Assembly (NCBI GenBank): GCA_021234155.1
Contig: JAJEKV010000050.1
Span: forward strand, 875,658 to 939,657
Length of the DNA: 64,000 nt
Origin: Isoetes taiwanensis
Lineage: Eukaryota > Streptophyta > Lycopodiopsida > Isoetales > Isoetaceae
Reading direction: 5' to 3'
Shown piece after piece: positions 20,621 to 32,929 of this stretch. The notes beneath the pieces are model-generated. The model was not told where the DNA came from, did not search any database, and was given only the letters and a program-made list of their open reading frames with translations. Position 1 is the first letter of the stretch. The number at the start of each line of letters is the position of its first letter. The translations under genes were made by a program, and so were the position numbers.

Positions 20621-21125
20621 GACTTACGCTTCACCAAATATGTTGGTCAATCAAAGTCAAACATGTAACAAAGGGGGTGATTCACACTTCTTGACTTGAA
20701 AGTTGTTGACTTACACAATATGCCTTAACATAATGCATAGAATAGCATAGGTCAAAATTATTGACTTATGCTTTACCAAATGCTTGGGGGTGATTCACAC
20801 TTGTTGACTTGAAAATTGTTGATTCACGCTTTACCAAACATGTTGGTCAATGAAAGTAAAACTTTAGCTTAGGGGTGATTCATACTTGTTGACTTGAAAA
20901 TTGTTGACCAAAGATATTGGTCAATAAAAGTCAAACATTTGCTTGGGGGTGATTCACACTTCTTGACTTGAAAGTTGTTGACTTACACAATATGCCTTAA
21001 CAAAGATAGGTCAAAATTGTTGACTTATGCTTTACCAAATGCTTGGGGGTGATTCACACTTGTTGGCTTGAAAATTGTTGACTCACGCTTTGGTCAATGA
21101 AAGTAAAACTTTAGCTTAGGATAAT
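20620..21125. repeat. TTGAC-rich compound tandem array
   Basis: Units beginning GGGGTGATTCACACTT and continuing TTGACTTGAAAATTGTTGAC recur at about 20675, 20787, 20872, 20945 and 21046. Spacers alternate between TACACAATATGCC and ACGCTTTACCAAA types. Each unit holds several TTGAC cores, so the array has more than fifteen within 500 bp. Confidence 0.82.
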
Positions 21126-22830
21126 CCATTCATTTGACATTTGTTGATTTGGCAATTGTTGATTTGGTAACATGTGGAACATTGAACGCATGTGGGATAT
21201 TTGAGCCCATTACTACAAAAAGGGTGGACAAGGATTACATTTTGAAAGGTCATGACACTGCCTGTAACTGAAGATTACACGCCAGAGAGTCATAGCCTTT
21301 CATCATCTAATGTCTATCTACACTCTTCAATAAAACAGCAAAAAACTATTTATATCGCACGAATTTTGTAATATATGCATGTGGGATATTGCTAACTTTG
21401 TGTTAGGTTTGTGCTAATTTTGGGATTGCTCTTTTGATCATATGGGTTGCCCATTATAATGGGAACCATATCGTGAGAATTATAAAGTTCTTTAAACGTT
21501 TGTGGTGTTGATAAACACCAAATTACAATAAAAAAGGGATCTAATATTAAAAACATACAACAGTTTAGGACAAGTCCATGGTCTTTAGTAATTAACACTT
21601 TTGTGCTTTTTTCATCATACCGATTTAAAAAACGCACAGACCTCTATATACATAAGCAATTACATTCACTTCGCTATTAGCTTCTCCAAGTAAGGTATCA
21701 TAGTCTTCAAAAAGGTAATCACCATCATTTATGTCGCATGAAGGACCTTGCGTGTGTGATGCGTGAATCCGATTATTCTTAAAAATTCACGCACTGTAAG
21801 GATCAATCAGCCAGTTGTCCTCATAAATTCTCGACATTTCTCATAAACTTTTGTGAGTTTTTGATGTAGCAAGAAGTTCTCCATTCATTTTCAAAGGATG
21901 CACCATCCATTTGAAAAGAAACTTATCCACTAAGGACTGAGGAATGAAAGACCTCAGACAACTAATCACTGAGTGATTGGAAGACCATATACCAACAAAG
22001 AAAAATGTTCTATGATCTAAAATGCATGAACCGCAATGCCCCCGGCCCGACAAAGAAGAACCTCTTTTCTTGATGGAAGAAGTTGGACACCTTCCACCAC
22101 ATCAAAAATTTTAGCCTTTGAAAACCTTGTACAGAAATCCTCCGCTCAATAACCAAAAGCTTGCCAACAACACCGGGTAACCGCGGCAATGACAACTATT
22201 AGAGAAATAATATCAGCGATACGACCTCGCCATTTCTTGGCCACATGGCCACCTAAGCCATTTCTCCTGGGCCCTTCACACGATCCTTGGCACGAAAGAG
22301 AAAGTTCTCACCACTCTTATGGTTTGACATAATTTTTGGACTATATTGCCATCCCCTTATACAAGCATACCTTACAATGGGCTAATATTTTGTTTGTTCA
22401 TTCCACCAAAACCAAATCATAAATCAATTGTTTTAACAATCACTATGCCAACTAGAAATCAATTGTTTTAACGATTACTATGCCAACTAGTTTTATGTTA
22501 GATGTACTAGTCAATGTAGGGCATAATAAAATTAGTTTTAAAACCTTGTCACAATTCAGAATAGTCTTAACACATCATTACTAGTTTTAACGAACCACTA
22601 GTATGGACAAAACTATTTGATAAACCATAACTAGCTTCAAAAAACCACTATGGCATCTATAACTAGCATTAATAACCACTATTAGTTTGGAAAAACCACT
22701 ATGGCATGTGATTTTCTTCTATCAAATAATTTCATGCATAAAAAACTATAGATATCATGGTTTTGGAGTGATCTGATACTGGTTAAGTATAGCAGTTCAT
22801 TTTTGGGCTCCTTGTGATTAATCACTATGA
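21126..22830. other. non-coding
   Basis: No gene is supported. Short related phrases (AATCAATTGTTTTAAC at 22416 and 22451, and TAACTAG/ACCACTA variants to 22700) suggest decayed tandem repeats. Confidence 0.5.
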
Positions 22831-22834
22831 CCTG

Positions 22835-22930
22835 TGGCCATATTAACCCATGTCCGCATTAACATATGTCCACATTAACCTATGGACCTGTGGGCACATT
22901 AACCCATGTCCACATTAACCTGTGGCCAAT
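22835..22930. repeat. short minisatellite CATTAACCCATGTCC
   Basis: Five variants of CATTAACC.ATGTCC occur in a row, with CCTGTGGNC between them. Confidence 0.65.
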
Positions 22931-23560
22931 CAATATATCATGGTGTCGTTATGTGGCTTGTGCGTATGCACCTTATGGCAGGGTACGGATCTAGGGACAG
23001 AAAGAGGGCTGCACTATACGACAGAAGTGCTTGAAAGGGAATTTGCAAGTACGGTTGGCAGGTCCCATAAATAGACGCAGGGAATGCATGTCATGAGTGT
23101 TGTGCCATATGCATGGGCGTTTAAGCATGGCATATCCCCGGACCCATGAATGGGGATGGTAGCACAGCCCCATGGGGATCAAGCGGATCGATGGGTTGGA
23201 TGGGGATGGAGTGGCCGATAATGGAATTTTAGGCCACATCCCTAAAAAGGCCGATAATAAGCACAAGATCAAATTCAACACAAGATGCGTATTCTGGGGC
23301 TGAAAATGAACACAGTCTAAAAACATTGTTACATCCCTAAAAAAGCCGATAATAACCTTATTTGGTGCGCTTTTGGAAATCCCAATTTAATTGAATGATG
23401 GTTTAACGGGAAAAAATTTCGGAGGCCCTTAATTTGGCACAATGGAAGGACTATTCTGCTCACCAATGGTTCATAATAAAAGATGAAGACGTCCCATTAA
23501 GTAGACACAATGTAGCATGTCATAGTATGTATTTCAAGAATAAATTTAAAGCATAGAGGA
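22931..23560. other. no gene seen
   Basis: This is non-coding. The phrase CCTAAAAA.GCCGATAATAA recurs at 23242 and 23334, a 92-bp spacing that suggests a decayed duplication. Confidence 0.5.
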
Positions 23561-24670
23561 TTATATTTTAGAAGGCATTGGAAAATGGCCCTGGAACTGG
23601 AAGTAATAGGCAAACTCCTTGTCATGGAGCAATGTAAGCATGTGGGCATCCAAGAGGCAAAATGCAACCTCCCGTGATCTATCTCCCGTTTTGGTAGGCA
23701 TGATAAAAGCTTGGGCAGGACCAAGTGGAGGGCAAATGTAGTGATCGAGTTGGCCCCATCCAAAATCCATATCATAGACAGGGAATCCAACAAGGCTAGT
23801 TATGGTAGCATCAAGAGGATCCCCAAGGCCAGAAGGCAGGCCTTGGAGAGCCAGAAGCTCCAACCAATCCACCAAGGACCTGGCTAGGCCACTGCCCTCA
23901 AAACACTGGATTGACTTCTTCACCATTTTGGCTCCAAAAGAGAGGCCCCTGCTGCTGCACAGATCTTCGACCATGGCACTTGCTAATGTAATCTGCATGC
24001 CATTGCCGAAGAAAGACTGCTGCAGCGCAGGATCCCATCGTTTTTTCCTTCTCAGATCAACAGGAAAACTTATGTGTGTGATACTATTAGAAGGAAGCCC
24101 TCGAGCTCTAGTAATGCTTGGAAGGAAGAAGCTTTGGCAGACCCGTCTGATGCCTCTTCTATGCATTCTTCGACTTTTGAAGCATCGATTGTGAAGGTTA
24201 TCTGAACGGGCTTCGCTTAATTGGACAAGCTAGCTTTTGGTCCTAGCTGGCCACAAGGAAACAACTTGGCTATGAAGTCTGGTATAGGGACGTCCACAAT
24301 GGGTGGACTTCTGGCTTTCAGTAAAACAGAGCCCACGTTGGGTTCTCTAGAAATCTGACCCCTTTGGTGGATCTGCCCCCATGCTCCTGCAAATAAAATC
24401 ATAGTGCGATCAAACAGTATGGTACATACAATCCTATAGCAATACCACCACATGGCAGCCGGATCCTCGAATCGCCCTAATCATATTCTCTTGAGGATTG
24501 CACTGGTAGTTGAAAGGGGCATTTTTTAGATCATACCAATCGTCTAAACTGACCCTAGAGGTTGCTTCTATGAAGGGTATCCCAGCCGAGTTCACATCCA
24601 CGACTAGCCTCGCTGCGTCGTGGGCCCGGGCCAGCTTCTTCCCTACGCTATGGAAAAATGAGAAAGCGCT
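23561..24670 (-). pseudogene. BAHD acyltransferase pseudogene (HCT-like)
   Basis: On the minus strand the C-terminal half is open from 24166 to 23561. It carries SFPVDLRRKKRWDPALQQSF, FGNGMQ, ITSLVGFPVYDMDFGWGQ (near 23755) and REVAFCLLDAHM, the typical end of BAHD enzymes with the structural DFGWG motif. Upstream, in other frames, are ITFTIDASKVEECIEEASDG (near 24190), LLKARSPPIVDVPIPDF (near 24290) and RLVVDVNSAGIPFIEATSR (near 24590). The active-site HHxxxD block near 24420 is broken: CGGIAIG is readable but the HT-ADG part is interrupted by a TGA and a shift. Family members transfer acyl groups from CoA to hydroxycinnamoyl and similar acceptors in the cytosol. Several frameshifts make this copy inactive. 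Confidence 0.85.
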
Positions 24671-24875
24671 CCGGCGTAGATTTTTTCAGATTTTCCATCA
24701 CATTTTCTCCGTTTGGCGGATGAGATTTGGCTCGGAAGTAGAAGAGATTTTGGAGGTAGAATCTCAAGGAAGCCCAAGCTAAGTCTAGATTTGAAAGGAA
24801 GTGAAGGTATGGCAGGATGGGGCTTCACGGAGTGACAAAGTGGAAATGGCTATGTTACCTTTACGGCCCTCCATT

Positions 24876-25327
24876 TGGGCCAGATAATCTTACCTGGATT
24901 GAGGGATCCCGAGGTGTGATCCCGGAGGGGACGGCATCCGGGAGGACGTGGTGATCCCTGAGGACGGATCCCCCATCGGCGAAAGAATCGCGACAAAAAA
25001 TTGAACCCTTATAGGAAAAAATCGTGGAAGTTTTTTTGTGTGGCTTTTTTTTGCTCGATTCTCCTCCAAATTGGATGGGCTCGGTGCAGGGTGGTCGGAA
25101 TCGGGAGGAGGATAATCAGGTATCAGCAGAGGAGGAAGGAGGGTGTGGCCGCAGCAATGGCGCTGCCCCAATCTTGCTAAAAAATGGCCTCACTTAACCG
25201 CAGCAGTGGCCTTTAATCGGTTAAGGGCGGGATCCCGCCCCTCCGGGATCACACGCCCTCCCGGATGCCGCCCTCCCGGGATCACACCTCCGGATCCTCA
25301 ATCCAGGGTAAGATTATCCTGAGCCCA
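24876..25327. mobile_element. TIR element with about 70-bp inverted ends
   Basis: The left arm (from GATAATCTTACCTGGATTGA at 24883) and the right arm (TCAATCCAGGGTAAGATTAT, 25298-25317) are inverted copies. The similarity continues inward through GGTGTGATCCCGGGAGG to CGGCATCCGGGAGG. CCATTT occurs just outside both arms and may be a target duplication. The interior has no transposase, so this is a non-autonomous element. Confidence 0.75.
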
Positions 25328-25329
25328 TT

Positions 25330-26240
25330 TTCTCAGGCTAAAGGCTGGGCGGAGACCGCAGGCTAGAAACATTAATGTTTTAGCGTGTGCCTATTCTCAA
25401 TAAGCCCTAATTTGACGGTCCAGATCGCTTCTCGAGATCAAACGATCTACATCCATTAGGTTAAGATTTAATTAACTTTTACTAATATCCATTTTAAACA
25501 TTTTGATTAATCTCATAGGCAAACATACCAAAAGAAGACTATCTAAAGCCATTTGCCTTTCCTATACTCTTAGATTTTTCACTTTCTTCAAAGTCTTCAT
25601 TTCATAATGCCCTTTGTGGCTAGTAACCTAGTGTTATTGCAAGATCTTACCTTATGAAGATGAAAACGCCTCTACGGCACTAAAAACTCGTAAGAAGATC
25701 GACTAAAAGAACAATAGGATGAAGATAAATAAAGTTCATCATTTCTGCCAAAATATACATTGTTTAACGAGTAGTTAACAAGGCTATGTCCATGTTCACA
25801 TCCACGCAAACAATCTGTTTATATTTGTCAGGGTGACACGACGTTGTCCCTGCCACGTCAAATCCACATGACGTCATTTAACGATGAATCGTCCACGTAG
25901 AATGACACATAATCAAGTCAGCGTAGCATGTTAGCAAGACACGAGGCCATCTTGGCCATGTCAAATTTTCCAGATGTCATCAAACGACATCCTCTCTACA
26001 TAGCACGCCACTTAACGAGTAGCATGTCAGCAAGCCATACCGGCATATAAGCCACGTAAGCCATGACGACATATAAGCCATGTCTGATCCACGTGCCATC
26101 GTTTAACGACGTCGAGAATGTCGTTGACATCTGACGTTGTTTAAAATGTCTTGTCATCGTTGGAAGATGTTTCGACGTAACTTAACCTTGCCATTCCCTT
26201 ATAATGAAATCTACTCATGCCATTTGCTCTCAACTATAGT
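25330..26240. other. non-coding; repeated TTTAACGA and CCACGT phrases
   Basis: I see no gene. From 25830 to 26200 the phrases TTTAACGA, CACGTAG and GACATATAAGCC recur, so this may be a decayed repeat. Confidence 0.5.
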
Positions 26241-26243
26241 TAA

Positions 26244-27357
26244 TTGGTTGAACTGGATGGAGCATCGACTCTAAAATTTATGATCATTGGGCCAGATACA
26301 CATCAAAAAGCCATTAGGAATTATAAGTCTGCATTGAAACGCGAGAAGGCACGCTTTATTGCTGAGCATCAGAAGCAAATGTTTGAATTGTTGCGACGTG
26401 AGCCTCGGACCTTCTGGCGCATCCTACTCTTGGACACATTCCTTTGCAACAATGGGATGAGCGATTGGTCCAATTATTGGATTATCCTAGGATTTCTTAA
26501 TTTTGTGCCTCCTTTGATGGGTAATATTCTTGAATTCATAGAGAAGGAAGTCAAAGAAGGCCTGCGACATCTATTCAATGGCAAGCCCCTTGATCTTCAT
26601 GATTTGCAAGCAGAATTGCTTAAATGGGGAGGGGGAGGTGGTAGGAGTGTGATCCGCTATTGCTCAATCATCATTGTTCTTTTAAATCAAGCTTTGCAAG
26701 AAGGATTGCCAGAAACTGTAGCTATCAGTACGGCCGTATTCATAAAGCAGGTGATAAGAATGACCCTTCGAATTATCGCATGATCATGGTCAGTTCCATG
26801 TTTTCCAAGCTCCTAGCAAGTATTATTGAGAAGCAGTTGACATCATGGGCAGAACATACTGGTGTACATGTTGTAGGACACGCATGCTTTCGTCCAGACT
26901 ATTCTGCGATAGACAATATTTTCACATTGTGCATACTTATTGAACATAGCCGAAGCTTGAAACAAGACCTCTATATATGCTTTGTGGATTTTACTTCTGC
27001 CTTTGATACAGTACCTCGCAAGCTTTTTTAGCAGCGCACAAGACCTTCAACTTTTATCGGCTCTATGAAAGGGTCTTTGCTAAATTTCCAGCATTGGATA
27101 CCCAAATCACTAGCAATATTGGAGTACGTCATGGTTTCCCTCTGTCTCCTACACTCTTTGGCTTGTACATTGATCAATTGGAAGAATGGCTTGATCACCA
27201 TGGTGGCGGAGGCCCACATTTAGCACACTATATCATCAAACAACTTATGTATGTTGATGATGATTCGCTTATAACATATACTGCTGCTAGTATGCAACAA
27301 CATTTACATGCTCTGTACAGTTTTTCTGAGAACACAGGCCTGCGTGTTAGTCTCTAA
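26244..27357 (+). pseudogene. LINE reverse transcriptase domain, frameshifted
   Basis: The N-terminal part contains YKSALKREKARFIAEHQKQM and LDLHDLQAELLKWGG, the usual lead-in. Core blocks are GDKNDPSNYRMIMVSSMFSK (26750), FRPDYSAIDNIFTL, LYICFVDFTSAFDTVPRKLF (to 27030), GVRHGFPLSPTLFGLYIDQL (27120) and QLMYVDDDSLITYT (27240). The catalytic box is VDD rather than the usual ADD. Stops and shifts near 26780 and 27030 disrupt the frame. In active elements this enzyme copies the RNA at the nicked target site. Confidence 0.85.
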
Positions 27358-28340
27358 AAGACCAAGCTCTTGGTAGTTCAATCTTCTTGGCATACTATTC
27401 TAACTTTGCACTATGATAGCCACGAATTTGAAGTTGTAGATAACTACAAGTATTTTGGTGTAGAATTCTATAAGAACACACTTGCGAAACAATGCATTAC
27501 CAAATGTGACGGTTGGCTCGAGAGCACTCTATGCAATGCGAAACAATTGTTTTCACGCAGAGATTCATGATTGGTCACGGAAAGCCCACTTGTTTCGGGA
27601 TTTGGTAGAACCTGTTTTACTATATGGTTCCAAAGTATAAGAGCCTGCCATTAGTACTAGTGCTTGAAGGAGCTTGCAACGGGTGCAAAAGTCCTTTCTC
27701 ACTTACAGCCTAAGAGTCAAAACTATAGTGCCCTTTACTATTCTTTTACAAGAGATAAGTTTTTGGCCTCTTCAATATTTGGCCATGAAGCGCAATCTCC
27801 ACTATATCAGGAAGGTGCATTACATGTTTGATGATAGGTACCCTCTTCTCGCGCTTGCCATGGTTGAATCTCCCCAGGAAACGCTGTTGGAAAGAGAATT
27901 GTAATGCGTAGCTTTTGCAACAATATCTCGATAGTCGTTTTTCTCAGAAAATGTGGGATGCAGTTACCTTAGCCCAAGTTAAAACTGGTCATTATCATGC
28001 ACATATAAATCCCACTTTGGCACCAGGACCACAAGCTTATTTGCTTGCTTCCTTGTCTAGGAAAAAGCTTGTAGCTATTGCATCAATTCGCACAAGGGTC
28101 CCACAAGCTATCAATTGAGACATGTACATGGGAGCGGCCGGAATTGCCACGAGAAGCGAGATTATGTGCATGTTGTCAGTTACAGGTTATTGAAGATGAA
28201 AGCCATACTCTGTTAAGATGTCCTGCTTTCGAGCTGGTCAGGAATCGTTATTTGATTTTAGCATTTCATTCCACGTCCCATAACTTCTCAGAGCCCCATC
28301 TGTGCAAGACTTGGCATTATACATACTTGAGGTTCTAGAT
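27358..28340 (+). pseudogene. LINE ORF2 C-terminal region with zinc-binding motif
   Basis: After the catalytic core comes a YKYFGVEFY block (YLGi motif, 27450), then LQRVQKSFLTYSLRVK. QQYLDSRFSQKMWDAVTLAQ follows (27916), and finally a C-x2-C...H...C finger with CACCQ and ESHTLLRCPAFELVRNRY (28168-28250). The same YLD..F...W/LRD block is present in the two minus-strand copies, which supports true homology. Internal stops at 27357, 27570 and 27904 break it. Confidence 0.75.
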
Positions 28341-28563
28341 TGAGCGTCTTCAATTACTGAGCCCTCAATAGCCATCATCGCCTACGTATATTTTCTTCTT
28401 GCTTGTTTAGTATCACCATTACTGCAAAGGTTTTTTCCCTTGAAAACCTTTCGAGGCAGGGGGTTTTAATCCTAGGAGGAATGGCTGTACTAGGCCATTG
28501 TATGGGTCCCATGGCCTCTTAGTCTTCATGGACGCTAAAAAATCTATTCTATTCTATTCTGTT

Positions 28564-30212
28564 CTTGCTGTTGTAGCAGGCCACTTCGTTTGCGATAATT
28601 TTACATAAACTGTTTCAATTTTTTTATTTTTTTATTTTTATTATATGACCATGTATTTGAAGTTATTCAGGGAGTGACCATGGTGATGTAACCTTGAAAC
28701 TGGATAAAGGTCCTCTGGGCAAAATAATAACTTTGGGTATGATGGAAAAGATGGGATGCGCCAAGTTCATGAAATTTGATATCGTGACTATGCTATAAGA
28801 AGTGAGGAAGTTGACATTGAGATATGGAAACGAGAATTTCACATTTATACTCTACATCTGAGTTGATTTATGGTTGCATTAAGCTTGTGGCATTTTGGCA
28901 CTCACGTTTTGGAAAAGGCATGTCCTCTTTACATGCAAGTTGCCACTTGCTACTTCCTAAGCAAAAGACTTTGTTACATGCACATGTGTGACATATTTTA
29001 CCTCTTGTATAATCTTATGACCTCTTGAAAAATAGAAAAGCCTAAGGTATTTTATCTCTTATATAATCTTATGACCTCTTGAAAAAAGAAAAGGCACGAT
29101 AAACTTCTAATTATTTTGTTTGGTATTTGGGGGCGGTATTTCTGGCATGGTTTTGCCAAGATTTTGCCCCTGTATTGTATGCCAAAACGTAAATCAGGTT
29201 GTATTTTTTAGCTGATTTGAGCTGCTTGTTGGCTCTGAAAGGTGGATGTTCCAAATTGGGCTGTGGGTATATGTTTTCTTGGCGTTTCTAAGGCATGGTA
29301 TGAGAATAGAAGGCATGGAATGCGCACATGGGCATGTCTGTTGGGAAGACAGGTGTGCATGGCATGTCAGTTCCAGAGAAAGGTGAGAAAGGTGTGCAAT
29401 CTTTGAGCGGTTGCAACCGGGTTGTTATGCGCCATGGGGCGATAAAGGATTGAAACAGGCGATGACGTGGCGAGAGAGGTTTTAACAGTTCGTGGGGGTT
29501 GAATCCAGTTGCTATGAGGAGGATAAAGGGGACGCCTTGTTGAGGGCCGCCCGACTCCCTTGTTGAGGGTCAGCCGACGATTTTTCGTGAGATGCAGCCG
29601 GCGAGATTCTAGGAATTGGTGGGTTCAAATTCGGTGCTTACCATTGGCATTGGCACAAGAGGTATTAATTATGAAGGCAGCAGGACTCCGGCTTGGGGTG
29701 CATGGTCGTATCCAATGCACGTGTGTGTCTATTGCGCATTGATTGGGCGATTGCAATGTACCGAAAGTAGCCATTGGGTTCTGGTGAGGCGTGGATAGTG
29801 GCAAAGAGTTGTGTTTGGTGGCAAAGATTGAGATACAGAGCACAAGCCGATTCTAAGCGCATTTGAAAGTGTGTTGTTCAGAGGGCGAAAGCGTTTTGGG
29901 AGAGCAAAGGAGCTATCGTTTAAGCCAGCTATGGTTTTCTATTCTAAGCCTGCTCATACCCTTGGTCTAATATTGTGGCAGGGGTGTTTTTATCTGCACC
30001 ATAGGATTTGTCGTGCGTTTTTTCTGGCAAAATGTTCATATCCATGGATCTGGAACAACCCCATGAATATGCCGCGAATCAACGGCTCACAGTCAACATT
30101 ACCAAAAAAAACCCATAAGGAATGAATAAGGACATGGTAGGACGACTTATGAAGAAAAAAGAGGTAATTGTTTAATTTGTTCTACCAAAAAGGACATGGG
30201 CTATGCATATGA
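28564..30212. other. no recognised gene
   Basis: The sequence is AT-rich, then GC-rich near 29500, where CTTGTTGAGGG.C.GCCGAC occurs twice (29537 and 29560). The phrase TTATAATCTTATGACCTCTTG-like repeats at 29010 and 29057. Open frames at 29560-30125 show no domain. Confidence 0.5.
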
Positions 30213-30303
30213 GAATAGAATAGAATAGAATAGAATAGAATAGAATAGAATAGAATAGAATAGAATAGAATAGAATAGAATAGAATAGAATAGAATAGAA
30301 TAG
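30213..30303 (-). repeat. (TATTC)n tail of LINE copy 2
   Basis: About 18 tandem GAATA units on plus. They abut AGGTTTTTAGCGTCCATGGA, the reverse complement of the LINE 3' end seen at 28520-28540. The microsatellite is therefore the expanded LINE tail. Confidence 0.9.
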
Positions 30304-32100
30304 GTTTTTAGCGTCCATGGAGACCAATTGGCCTATGGGACCCAAACAAAAAGAGAGCAACAAGCGTATTACTGACAGGACCTTAGCAGTAATAAGCATG
30401 CTTGGCACACCGCACAATTACATAGGGACAGTTCAAGACCGAATCCGTAGGACACAAACGAAGTCCGTGCATCTATAACCTCCTCGGAGGTATGACCCCA
30501 ACAAACCCACCGACGCCCGTAGTCAATAACCGATGCAACGGGCCGCCGGGCACTAGTAGTCGAACATACCTCTGGGGATTTGGGCAAATCTTGGGGCAGA
30601 TCTAGAGGGCATGACATTCATCCTCAACCGCATCGGTGGCAACACCGCGGCAAAGCCTTTGCTCGCCGTTTCCCAGCCCAACGCCTCGTTTCAATGCGGG
30701 CCCGATGTGCCGTCTTGAATGGAAGCTATAAGTCTACGCTTCTTCATGGGCATTTGGGTGTACAAAATATCGGTGTGGGCCTCTTTTGTGAGCCTAGGAT
30801 TGACTTGCTGGCGATAGTGTGCCGGCTTAGTGTGCCGCGCCGAGCCTCTCAGATCCCGAAGCCTATGAAGGAAAGTAGCATCTAGGTACGGTTTAAGTGC
30901 CTCGCGATCTTTCTTTGTCCCGACACAGGACGCGACTGTTTGCCCCACGCCAAATGGTGGAGAACCATCGAGCTTGCTTGTCTTTCAAAGAGGATTTCGG
31001 CGTTGAAGGACCCATCGCCGTGGCCAAAAGCAAGATGGGGCAAAAGCGTGTATCAGCCATAGCGACCACCTTTTGGAAGTAAACGATATGGCGTTCCAAT
31101 GCAGCCCGTTGAAGGGTAGAAAGCTTTGTCTCTCGGAGTAGGAGGATGCAGTGCGGGCGTGGACTTCACCCCGGGGCCCGTGCCAAGAAGGCCTTCGCAC
31201 TGCCGAGGTCATTCTAGGTGTTGAGGGATATCACGGACCCCACACTTCTGCCCCATACAAAAGGACCGGCTCAACCAAGGCCTCCAAACAAATGTGACCG
31301 GTGGCCCTGTGGCGCACAACTCCGCCTTGTGGCTGTTGTTTCAAGATGGCATATAGTGCTTTCCAACCCGCCGTGACCCGCACCCGATAGCGCGCATCCC
31401 AATGGGTGGTAGTTGAGAACTCAATCCCCAAGTACTTTGTAGGTCGAGCCACCTCTACCTCTTGCCCCGGTAAGTGAAGGTGGGAAGCTTCCGCCGACGG
31501 ACGATGCAACTAGCAAAGACACCTAGTTTTGGCCAAGTTAACTTCGCATGCGGTGAATTGGCAAAAGTGTCAAGAGCATCCAGGTGATGCTGCATGTCCT
31601 CCGAGTATAGGCCATGAGGTTGACATCATCAGTATATATGAGTTGTTTGATTGTGTGATGCATGAGATGTGCTCCATGCTCCATGCTGAGCCAATCTTCC
31701 AGCCCGATCAAGGTATAGGCCAAAGAGTGTGGGGAGAGGGGCAACCCTGCCGCACTCCAATGCTCTGCGATTAAAATTTTGTCGCCCGATGTGATACGGC
31801 TTGAGCATGCCTCTACTGACCTATATATCTTGTGATACGCAAGTCGGGGGTCCCCATTTGCCGCCACCGTCCCCAGCTTGTTGCGTGGGTGCTTTGGTCG
31901 AACGCTTTTGCAAAATCGACCAAAACAACTCGGTTCTGCCGGGCGATTCCCGCTATCCTCAATCAATGTGCGCAGAGTGAAGATATGATCAATGGTGGAA
32001 TGTCTGGGCCGGAAACCTGCCTGTGTAAGAGCTCGCACCTCCGTTTCCTCTGCCAATATACACAACTGTAGTTCAGTCAGAAATATGAAGGTGTTACATG
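30213..32100 (-). mobile_element. LINE copy 2
   Basis: Minus-strand pieces in order: QAGFRPRHSTIDHIFTLRTL (near 32010), LIGLEDWL, TIKQLIYTDDVNLMAYT (near 31640), RPTKYLGIEFSTTTHWDARY (near 31440) and EPVLLYGAEVWGP. Then come YLDATFLHRLRDLRGSARH (near 30880) and the 3' end with tail. The catalytic box reads TDD instead of ADD. Frameshifts separate the pieces, so it is dead. The protein similarity to LINE copy 1 is moderate, so these are different subfamilies sharing a tail. Confidence 0.82.
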
Positions 32101-32455
32101 GATTTGGATTTCTTCATGCAAAACGGCATGGCGCTAAGACAAACTCTAAGGTTTTTCCTTAATGATTAGGTAAATATGGCCCTTGGTATTGTGTTGTGGT
32201 TCTGCTCGGTGGATGGCCGCCATGGCCATTCTGTATTTGGTTGGAGTAATTTGAGCTCCCAACTATGGCGGGTAGGATTCTGGCAGCGATGGTGGAACAG
32301 TGCACCCTTTAGGTATTGATACACCCTAGGTCGAGTATCGACATGGCTTCTGGCCCCAAAAAATTTCAGGGGTTTTAGGGGTGGCCAGAGAAATGATGCC
32401 ATAGCCAGGTTATGTTGCCTCTCATGATTTTGTCAATTTTGTCATCCTTTTGCAG
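32101..32455. other. no recognised gene
   Basis: Non-coding flank of LINE copy 2; nothing is identified. Confidence 0.45.
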
Positions 32456-32460
32456 GGTAT

Positions 32461-32922
32461 CCAAGAGATACATCTCAGTTTGAAAATAAATTTGCAGGCC
32501 TCTTGCAAACTTGATTTGGGTTCAAGTATCCTTCAACATTTATCTGCTGGAGACGAATCATGGTGGCTTGAATTTGTGCCAGAGGATCTATGGTAGTCAA
32601 GTGAAAATGCAGAAATAATGGTCAAGTTATGGTCTGGATGGCTCTTGGATTTCGGACTTTGGTTCAAAGTTTTGAAGAACGGTTACAGATTTTGATGAAA
32701 TACCGAGCAAACTTACATTTGTTTTCCTTTCGAGCTTCACTAGATCAAAAGCCTTCTGGAGCAGATAATGTCAAAAGCTGGCATGAATTTCTTTTAGGTT
32801 CCAGAGCACACTACATAATAGGTACGCTTCTCCATGATCCAGATGCTGCAAGAACTTTTGTGGATTCAACTCTGCTAGATGGTCCTCTATTAGATGGTGG
32901 TCTGCTACAGGTTGGCTGTTAA
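32461..32922 (+). pseudogene. unidentified plant gene fragment
   Basis: Two coding-like stretches in different frames read as one protein: IQEIHLSLKINLQASCKLDL with AGDESWWLEFVPEDLW (32461-32593), and SFEERLQILMKYRANLHLFS with VKSWHEFLLGSRAHYIIGTL (32660-32920). Composition and charge pattern look like a real, soluble, helical protein rather than random translation. The first stretch follows a TTTTGCAG (32448-32455) that could be a splice acceptor. A stop at 32593 and a shift near 32640 indicate a broken copy. I do not recognise the family. Confidence 0.4.
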
Positions 32923-32929
32923 GAGTTGA

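Larger units (their letters stand above)
26240..28563 (+). mobile_element. LINE copy 1, near full-length 3' part
   Basis: A non-LTR element with reverse transcriptase, a C-terminal cysteine domain and a 3' end TTGAAAACCTTTCGAGGCAG (28439), closed by TCTATTCTATTCTATTC (28545-28561). The endonuclease lies upstream or is lost. It is homologous to the copies at 30.2-32.1, 51.5-53.35 and 54.3 kb. The pentanucleotide tail replaces poly(A). Confidence 0.85.

Noticed and set aside
30213-30303. Independent GAATA microsatellite
   Set aside because: It abuts the LINE 3' end motif exactly where the other copies have a shorter TATTC tail.
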